Source of the DNA: Hymenoscyphus infarciens
Lineage: Eukaryota; Ascomycota; Leotiomycetes; Helotiales; Helotiaceae
Direction of reading: 5' to 3'
Length of the DNA stretch: 64,000 nt
Assembly: GCA_001414345.1 (NCBI GenBank)
Contig: LLCB01000049.1
Span: 1-64,000, forward strand
In this document: positions 57,709-64,000 of the stretch, one piece after another
How the letters are laid out: each line of letters begins with the position of its first letter
How positions within the stretch are numbered: position 1 is the first letter of the stretch
Position numbers and translations under genes: made by a program
The notes under the pieces: generated by a model
What the model saw: only the letters and a program-made list of their open reading frames with translations
Told to the model about the DNA's origin: nothing
Database searches by the model: none

Positions 57709-59133
57709 ATGTCAGATAGCGAGGAGAGCGTCGACTTAGACGATCCCGTTGCTTACGATGGACGATCACACGCAAAGCGTACCAGCGAGGGGAGCGTCGA
57801 CTTAGACGAACCCGTTGCTTACGATGGACGATCACACGCAAAGCGTACCAGCGAGGGGAGCGTCGACTTAGACGACCCCGTTGCTTACGATGGACGATCA
57901 CACGCAAAGCGTACTAGCGAGGGGAGCGTCGACTTAGACGACCCCGTTCCTAACGATGGACGATCACACGCAAAGCGTACCAGCGACGAGATAGAAGGAG
58001 AAGGCGGCGAAGAACCAGCGCAACCACCGGCCAAGAAGAGAAAGCCAAGACCATGGGACCCCGATTACGATCCTTTTGACCCAGATCAATTCACACCAAC
58101 CCCCCCGAAAGAGATCAAAGTAGAGAGAACTATATCGCCCGAAACTGGGAAATCACAAAGGAGGGTAACCCCGCCTTCGCAAAGAGATAATTGGAAAAAG
58201 GTAGTAGACCCGGATCCGCCAACTCCGACACCAACACGGAGTAAATCTGAATCTGATGGTGCTGGGAAGAAACCGACGGGCAGGAAAGTGGTTCCTCAGG
58301 ATATAGCTGAAGTGACTGATGATGAGGAGCCTGAGCTAGAGCTAGAGCCAGTGCGGTCGAAGAGGAAGGCACCTCCTAAGGTACCAAGTCCAGAGCCAAC
58401 TCCACAGCCTGGACTAGAAGATTCAGAGGAACAAGAATCAGAACCAGAACCAGAACCAGAGAAACCAAAGAAGCCGGCTGGGAAGAAAGCGGTTGGGAAG
58501 AGGTCGGCGAAGAAATCACCTCCCAAGGAAGACAGTACAGATCCATTTGAGTCAGATCCAAAACCCAAGCGAGCTCCAAAGCCAGCTCCAAAGCCAGCTC
58601 CAAAAGGCGGAAGAAAGTCGACACGTGGAGGCAAGAAGCAGCCACTAGAAGAGGAGGAGAAGGAGAAGGAGCAAGAGGAAGAGGAACAGCCAGAACCCCC
58701 AAAAGGCGGAAGAAAGTCGACACGTGGAGGCAAGAAACAGCCACTAGAAGAGGAGGAGAAGGAGAAGGAGCAGGAGGAAGAGGAACAGCCAGAACCCCCA
58801 AAAGGCGGAAGAAAGTCGACACGTGGAGGCAAGAAAGCCGCCGCAGGTGGTGGTGCAGGACGAGATGATGAAAGCAGCTCTAGCGATGATGAAGGTGGCA
58901 AGAAACCTGCGGGCAAGAAACCCGCTGGCAAGAGAGCGACTGGTGAGAAGAAGAGGCCTGCTGCCAACAATCTCCCACCGGTAGGACGTTGTGAGGGATT
59001 TACGAGAGCTAGAGGGAAGAAGAACCAGGCCCATCGTTGTAAGCGGAAACTTAGGAAGCCACCTCCTCGATACTGCTATTGGCATCCGGGAGGAGGCCAT
59101 AAAAACGACCAGCCTCCAAACGCTGGTAATTAA
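57709..59133 (+). CDS. Intronless charged nuclear-type protein with two coding tandem repeats and Cys/His C-terminal motif
   Basis: A 474-aa frame. Residues 6-93 are four 22-aa copies (SVDLDDPVAYDGRSHAKRTS...), nearly identical at DNA level. A Pro/acidic middle follows, then three 33-aa units (GGRKSTRGGKK + QPLEEEEKEKEQEEEEQPEPP) at ~300-385. The end has KKPAGKKPAGKRATG and the motif GRCEGFTRARG....HRCKRK....YCYWHPGG, resembling the C-x3-T-x(3,4)-G-..-C-..-YC-x2-H signature of DUF5763-like short domains. Basic KKRKPRP and KRSAKKS stretches suggest nuclear localisation. The same C-terminal motif occurs in the broken gene next door, suggesting duplication. Confidence 0.75.
   Translation: MSDSEESVDLDDPVAYDGRSHAKRTSEGSVDLDEPVAYDGRSHAKRTSEGSVDLDDPVAYDGRSHAKRTSEGSVDLDDPVPNDGRSHAKRTSDEIEGEGGEEPAQPPAKKRKPRPWDPDYDPFDPDQFTPTPPKEIKVERTISPETGKSQRRVTPPSQRDNWKKVVDPDPPTPTPTRSKSESDGAGKKPTGRKVVPQDIAEVTDDEEPELELEPVRSKRKAPPKVPSPEPTPQPGLEDSEEQESEPEPEPEKPKKPAGKKAVGKRSAKKSPPKEDSTDPFESDPKPKRAPKPAPKPAPKGGRKSTRGGKKQPLEEEEKEKEQEEEEQPEPPKGGRKSTRGGKKQPLEEEEKEKEQEEEEQPEPPKGGRKSTRGGKKAAAGGGAGRDDESSSSDDEGGKKPAGKKPAGKRATGEKKRPAANNLPPVGRCEGFTRARGKKNQAHRCKRKLRKPPPRYCYWHPGGGHKNDQPPNAGN
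57726..57989 (+). repeat. Four tandem 66-bp coding repeats
   Basis: The word GAGCGTCGACTTAGACGA recurs at 57726, 57792, 57858 and 57924, exactly 66 bp apart. Copies differ by only a few bases, some changing amino acids (DDP/DEP, VAY/VPN). Confidence 0.95.
58606..58840 (+). repeat. Tandem 99-bp coding repeats (2.4 copies)
   Basis: GGCGGAAGAAAGTCGACACG starts at 58606, 58705 and 58804, 99 bp apart. The first two copies are full length; the third ends after GGKK. Each unit pairs a basic GGRKSTRGGKK block with a Glu/Lys-rich block. Confidence 0.93.
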
Positions 59134-60879
59134 ATATAAGGAGGTTGAGTTTAGGGCTCGATGGGTGGTGGCGTTTTCTTTTGAGATGGGAATTTTCTTG
59201 AGTTGTTATCATGAGTACTTAAATATTTCTTGAGAAGGGTGAGGCTGAGAGAAATTGATGGTTGACATTGAAAAAGGGGGTTTGGAGTTTATTCTTTTCG
59301 AGGTGTATTGCGGTGCTTTTTGCAATCAGGTTCCGTTTGTTGTATAGACTATATTTCTGTTAATTTACCTATCCTTTGGCTTGAAAAGTGGGTTTCCATT
59401 GTACGCTGACAGCTTGGAGAGATGATACTTAACTCGCCACCTCCAGCTCGAAGCTCTGTTCGTCGAATTTCATGTGGACGATGGCCCATTGCATCTAATA
59501 AAAGAGGACTAGAAAAACAAAACTGTGTGCGTCAAGAAAAGAACGAAAGCCAACGTGATAAGAAAGACCAATAGTAAGAATTTGGTGTATACCAACGGTC
59601 CCCTCTCTGTCACAAAAAAGTGCAAGGGGACCATTAGTAATGCTCCAAATACATGTATCTCTCTTTCTACAACAAGGCTTGAAGTCTTAGATATCTGAAG
59701 ACCATTGTTGGGAAAGCAGGTTGCCCGAAAATTGCAGGTCGTCCTTCCCAGTTGTATTAGAATAGAATGATCAATATGTTGTGTGATCTTCGCTTGCGGC
59801 TCGACTGATATCTCTGCGAGGATGTTCGAGTTTCTCGCCGCTGCAGCCATCCTGGAACGCAGAAGAGAAACCAGCTGCCCGATCAAGTTGGTGTACTTGA
59901 CCATCTTCATTGTCCAAAGTGCACTGCCTAAATGCTGTTCAAACCAAAATTCCAGCGATTTCTACCAACAAAGTCCCTCAGTTTTAACCATCCCAAGTCC
60001 AGCGCAGCGGCCCCCCCCAATACGTTTTCCACGACGAAAAAAAGTATGTATATGGAAAGGAATCCGAGGTTGAGACCTCTCACCCTCATCTCAACACCTC
60101 ACAACCAAAGACACACCGGCTCAACAACTCGGCTCGACAGGAAAGGATAGAGGGTCGAGCCTTCCATTCGCGCTGTTTGCCCAAGCTCGACTCGGTCGAG
60201 TCGAATCGGGGTGGGAGTCGGTCAGAGGAAGCAGCGCCCTTGATCTCTTTCTCCCGTCACTCCAGTTGTCGTGAGCGATTTCCCTCGAGTTCAGTCCTCT
60301 TCCAAAAGGCTCGGGACCCGACTTCAATACACTCTTGTAAATCGAAGTTCCATTGCTTCGCGACTGCCCTTCAGCCACACGGGCTCCCCTCCCCTCTTCG
60401 AGGCGTTGTTCTCAGGTTCCTTGTAGTCTTCCATGTCTTTGTTTGTGCACTCGTGGTATCCTCGAGCGGAAGGGGCCTCGCCATCTTCCATTCTTTCCGT
60501 GGGTTCTGTTTCTTCGCAGTGTTCGTGTGCTTTGGTGGGTGGTCCCGAGCGCGTGGAGGTGCTGATAATTAACCTTCAGGCGCCGGCACCACTGTAAGGA
60601 GTTGTTTGGGCTAGCGGCACGACCGGATTGAGTAACTCCGCCATCGTCGAATGACTCCTTCCAGACTACTTCCGTCCTCTCTTGTCTCTTGAATACTTGA
60701 CTATCAGAGTTACTGAACTAGCTGGTCTTTTTGTTTGGATTTTAAAGAGTCATTTGTCAAACCTTAAAGCAGTGGGGAAAGCAGTGGGAAAATATGCAGT
60801 TCGGGACCTATTCTTAATACGACGGCGAGATATTCGAAAAGTACCAGAAGTACTTGATATAACAACGAAAAGCTAATGA
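59134..60879. other. Intergenic, no supported gene
   Basis: About 1.7 kb of ordinary composition. Open frames of 60-133 codons occur on both strands but have no family features. A 6-bp hairpin CGACTC/GAGTCG lies near 60188-60203. Possibly part of a non-coding transcript; not resolved. Confidence 0.45.
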
Positions 60880-61220
60880 ATAAGCGAGAGCAAGTTAGTA
60901 AGCTAGGAAATCTACTCCAAAACTGTCTAGCTTACTTAATATTTGCTAGCTTACTCGCAACCAACTTTTTATAGCTTACTCGACAAATAATAGCTTACTT
61001 GAGACGTGCTTTTCGGCTCTCAAATTTTATTAGCTTACTCGACAATTGACAGATTACTTAAGATTAATCTTTTTGTGGCTTACTTGACAATTAGTAGCTT
61101 ACCCGACAAGTAGTAGCGTACTTGACAATTGATAGATTACTTGTAACTCATTTAGCCCTCAATTTATTTACTAGCTTACCCATGGTTTACCCGCGGTTTA
61201 CTTATAGCTTACCCGTGGCT
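60880..61220. repeat. Degenerate AGCTTACTCG repeat array, copy B
   Basis: Repeated words are TAGCTTACTCGACAAAT, TAGCTTACTCGACAATTGA, TAGCTTACTCGCAAC, plus variants with CTTACTTG and CTTACCCG, separated by about 20-40 bp. The CGACAATTGA(C/T)AGATTACTT extension recurs. The core is shared with the array at 30180-30480. Confidence 0.7.
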
Positions 61221-61927
61221 CCCCATTTTTACACGTCGATCTCTCTTCCGCACTATACCAGGAAAGTTCAAAGACATAATAGAAATCGACATTAATATTA
61301 GAAACTCCCCAAAATACACTTTTGTTTTCATTATAATTAGAGGTCAATTTTACAAACATATAGATAGAGAGAAGAGAGAGGTTATATAAGACGAGTAGTA
61401 ACTTTCATATTACAAAAGATCTTAATAACATTCAATTAAGAATCCACTTGATATAACTAGCTTAGATGATTAATATTTACAATTGTTTTTATAGTTTATA
61501 GTATATATACTAGAGTGAAGGCGTAATAAGTTTCTTTAATTACTAGGCACTTTATAAGGTTATTTCTACTTTCTGCTTTGAGAGTTAAGAGAGAGAGAGG
61601 GGTTGAAACCCGTGATATTAAAAATTAATAGTATAAGAATAATAATCTATTACGAATAGGTTACTATGGGGTTTTCAACTTTATTAAAAGTAGTAGATGT
61701 TTTAGGGGATAAAATTAAGAGGTTAGGAAATAATCGAGAGACTTAATTGTTCTTAAATAAGAGCGAGGTAGTTGTAAGCTAGTAGAGTTTAGTTTTAGTA
61801 AAAAGATAGTAGAAAAGATGGAAAAATGAGAAGGTTTGTTATATATGAAGATATACATATAATGAAGTCAGATTTTAACATAGTAAAAGCCAAGTTCTGA
61901 AGCATAGGAAATTTTACCTTTATATCT
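61221..61927. other. AT-rich region, no gene seen
   Basis: About 700 bp of AT-rich, partly RIP-like sequence. It includes purine-rich (GA)n runs near 61590-61602. Nothing recognisable. Confidence 0.45.
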
Positions 61928-62905
61928 AGTGTTTTGGCTTTCCCCGCCTTAGTTAGCCTAGTACTCCGGAGAGAATAGGCTACCCCTCTCTATTAGAAAA
62001 GGAGAGAATAGGCTAATTTTACTTACAGGCTAGGCTAAATTAGATAAGAGAGATACTAAATTTAAATAAGAGAGATAAAGAAGACTAAAAGAGAGGGCTA
62101 GGTAAGGAGAGGTGCTAGAGAGAATAGAATAGAATAGGAAGTATAAGTAAAAAACATTAAAATAAGTAAAAAGTAATAAAAAGTACTAATATTATAGACT
62201 AATTTAAGAAGTATTAAAAACAATAATATTATTAAAGCTACTAAAAGACGAGATATTATACTTAAATTATAGTATTATCTTAGCAGATTAGTAATAACCT
62301 AATTCTCTTTATTCTATTACTTACCTTCTAAGTCCTTTTCTCTCCACTTCTCTTATAACTTTTAGTCTATAATAATCCACGCTTAGAGGCACTAAGTTGC
62401 CTCTATTATATTAGGTTAAGGCTTAAATACGAGGGCTTATAAGAGTAAACGGCACTAAATTAAGTGCTCTACCAGGTACTTGATTTACTATGGTAAAACC
62501 CCTGTTTTTAGGTACCGATTAGAGACTAATACTTAGTCCTAGGCGTAATAGTCTATAAACCCTGCTTTGCTAGGTCCCGCTATAGACTGATTCGCCTAGG
62601 ACGAAGTATTATATGCTTTTCTTAGGTGGCACCACTCCTGCTAAATCCACTAATAACACCACAAATAATATATTTAAGGCTAGTATATACCCTGCCTAGC
62701 CTCCCCTATAGGCTAGGAAAGGCTACCCCGATACCTCGGATAGGAAAGGATAGGCGGAACAAATTTCGGAATAGGATTAGAGTAGCTAGGAGAAGTAATA
62801 TATTAGGATAGGATTAGGCGGGATAGCCTTAAAATAGAGGTAGGAAGGAGAAGGATCGTCAAGGAAGGATAGGATAACAGATTAGGCGGGGAAACCCAAA
62901 ACACT
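61928..62905. mobile_element. TIR-bounded AT-rich element, superfamily unknown
   Basis: The left end AGTGTTTTGGCTTTCCCCGC at 61928 matches the reverse complement of the right end (AGTGTTTTGGGTTTCCCCGC, ending at 62905) over about 22 of 24 positions. No target duplication is evident. The 978-bp interior is AT-rich and RIP-affected, without a transposase, and holds GGATAGGATTAGGCGG-like words and a long hairpin (62528-62610). Confidence 0.6.
62528..62610. repeat. Long imperfect hairpin inside the TIR element
   Basis: The arms 62528-62557 and 62581-62610 are inverted copies of about 30 bp centred on GTCCTAGGCG, with about four mismatches, and enclose a 23-bp loop. Confidence 0.8.
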
Positions 62906-63004
62906 GTTCACATCATTTGAGAATTGCAAGCTCACTAATTCGAATAAGGGACGCACCAAGTGGTACAAGATAATTCCAATGCGTTAAATCTCGTTGACGA
63001 GCGT

Positions 63005-64000
63005 CTAAACGTTCTGCTCATTTCTGTCGCCAGACTCGCCACTTTCAGTGGTCTGGCTATAATTTTCCTTCACACCGAAGCCTTTCTCAACGGCCGACAA
63101 TAATGACCCTTTTAGGAGTGCGGTGAGCGCTACTTTCATATTGTCAACATTGATCCCCGTATCCAAAGGACCATCTGAAGTAACAACTCCCGAACCAACA
63201 ATTCTATGACGAGCAGTATATTCCTTGCTTTCGCCCTGTTTCTCTTGGCTTTCCGTCAAAACGCCCAAAGCCTCTATCACATCCTCACCCGCGGTGTCTA
63301 AAGCGGCAAGTACATCATAAAGGATGACCTTGACAATTTGAAGTATCTCGGCCCCTTCCGGTTTTTTATCTTCGGGTTTGGGCTGGGGATCGTCATACCA
63401 CGTCGTCCTAATTCTCAGGTAGTTCTCTTGATTCTTTCCCAGAGGCGGGTTAGGTCCCTGAGACTCCGCATACCAGGCAAGTTCTTGCTTGACCTGTCGG
63501 TCCAGAAGATGTACACCGAGAACGTGCCCCGTGTTTTTCAACTCCTCGAAGAACTTAGGGGGTAGTCCGGCGGCGGAAGCGGCGATTTTCGTGTATGCTA
63601 TGGAAGGGACTTCTCTCTCCGCTAAGAAGCTGTGGAAATGTTTGGCGGCCTCGAGGTGGCATTTGTTGTTCGCAGCCGTAGCGTCGACTTCAAGGTCAAA
63701 TTTGTCGTCGCTGAATTTGTAACCTCCTTGGAGCACAACTCTGGCAGTTCCCTCCATAAATTCTTTCTCGTGGCTCTGGATATATGTCGAAATATCTTTG
63801 AGTGAAGAGATCAGGAGAAAAGTCAGGCCTTGGGGAGGAACCTTTTGCATCGTGGAAACGCTCTGTGCTTTCTTGTCCTTTTCTATTGCATTCTCGAGTA
63901 CACACCGCTGCAGCAACGTGGTTCCTGACTCTATCTCCAATGGATCCTCGACGTTCGCTTTATCTTTGCCCAGTGGGGTGAAAGTGCAATTCTCCACATT
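63005..64000 (-). CDS. Hypothetical protein, 5' end beyond the window
   Basis: At least 330 codons open to the window edge; no ATG start is visible, so it is partial. The visible part has SSLKDISTYIQSHEKEFMEGTARVVLQGGYKF near residues 63-95, AKHFHSFLAEREVPSIAYTKIAASAAGLPPKFFEEL at ~118-153, and QIVKVILYDVLAALDTAGEDVIEALGVL near 224-251, and ends with a Ser/Glu-rich acidic tail. It is rich in helix-forming residues and looks soluble. I do not recognise the family. It adjoins the TIR element about 100 bp past its stop. Confidence 0.65.
   Translation of the reverse strand, partial: NVENCTFTPLGKDKANVEDPLEIESGTTLLQRCVLENAIEKDKKAQSVSTMQKVPPQGLTFLLISSLKDISTYIQSHEKEFMEGTARVVLQGGYKFSDDKFDLEVDATAANNKCHLEAAKHFHSFLAEREVPSIAYTKIAASAAGLPPKFFEELKNTGHVLGVHLLDRQVKQELAWYAESQGPNPPLGKNQENYLRIRTTWYDDPQPKPEDKKPEGAEILQIVKVILYDVLAALDTAGEDVIEALGVLTESQEKQGESKEYTARHRIVGSGVVTSDGPLDTGINVDNMKVALTALLKGSLLSAVEKGFGVKENYSQTTESGESGDRNEQNV

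Noticed and set aside
58296..58970. 224-codon minus-strand Ser/Phe-rich frame
   Set aside because: It is the antisense shadow of the tandem-repeat gene.
59509..59910. 133-codon minus-strand open frame
   Set aside because: It has one hydrophobic stretch but no good start context or family resemblance, and short frames occur on both strands here.

Overview
The window reads as nuclear DNA of a filamentous ascomycete (Pezizomycotina). The gene content looks most like a Leotiomycete, but that placement is inference. The evidence is short introns of about 50-90 bp with GT..AG ends and CTAAC/CTAAT-like branch sites, compact genes, fungus-specific families (fungal-rhodopsin 7TM, DUF3533/SNG1, 2EXR, DUF7580, DHN-melanin reductase), and blocks of DNA almost stripped of CA, TG and CG dinucleotides, the signature of repeat-induced point mutation (RIP). 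No rRNA, tRNA or CRISPR array was found.

Layout. 1-4.45 kb is RIP-saturated transposon DNA with a readable relic of a Ty3/gypsy integrase ending in a chromodomain. 4.8-17.7 kb is a gene-dense block: an unknown fungal protein, NEDD8/RUB1, elongin A, THO subunit 7, tubulin cofactor A and a 1,621-aa coiled-coil protein with a C2HC finger. 18.9-20.5 kb is an eight-CDS-segment 7TM gene if its weakest intron is accepted (seven if not). About 4.4 kb without a recognisable gene follows. 24.9-30.2 kb is accessory: an alpha-kinase with proline-rich tandem repeats, two small CPxCG proteins and a broken ankyrin gene. 31.3-38.6 kb returns to conserved genes: cohesin RAD21/SCC1, a DUF3533 membrane protein and a flavin monooxygenase.

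From 39 to 50.5 kb, decayed genes and cut-and-paste elements alternate with intact genes: a DUF7580 pseudogene head-to-head with a C2H2 gene carrying two C-to-T-type stops, a 753-bp TIR element with TA duplications, a trihydroxynaphthalene reductase (melanin), a 2EXR gene, a cryptic multi-exon gene, and a 685-bp hAT-like element with a perfect 8-bp target duplication just upstream of an F-box-like gene. 50.9-52.2 kb is another RIP block. 52.9-59.1 kb holds a large fungal-specific gene with an apparent frameshift, a Q/P-rich gene broken by five C-to-T-type stops, and an intact intronless gene with two sets of coding tandem repeats; the last two share a Cys-rich C-terminal motif. 60.9-62.9 kb is AT-rich with a repeated AGCTTACTCG motif (also at 30.2-30.5 kb), a third TIR-bounded element and a long hairpin. 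The window ends inside an unidentified gene.

How genes relate. Housekeeping genes cluster around nuclear functions: elongin A and THO7 share a divergent promoter, and NEDD8 modifies cullins, which elsewhere partner elongin-type ligases. No biosynthetic cluster surrounds the melanin reductase. The most unusual material is the accessory set: the alpha-kinase with repeats, the CPxCG pair, the AGCTTACTCG repeat family, and the Cys-motif gene pair of which one member is dead.
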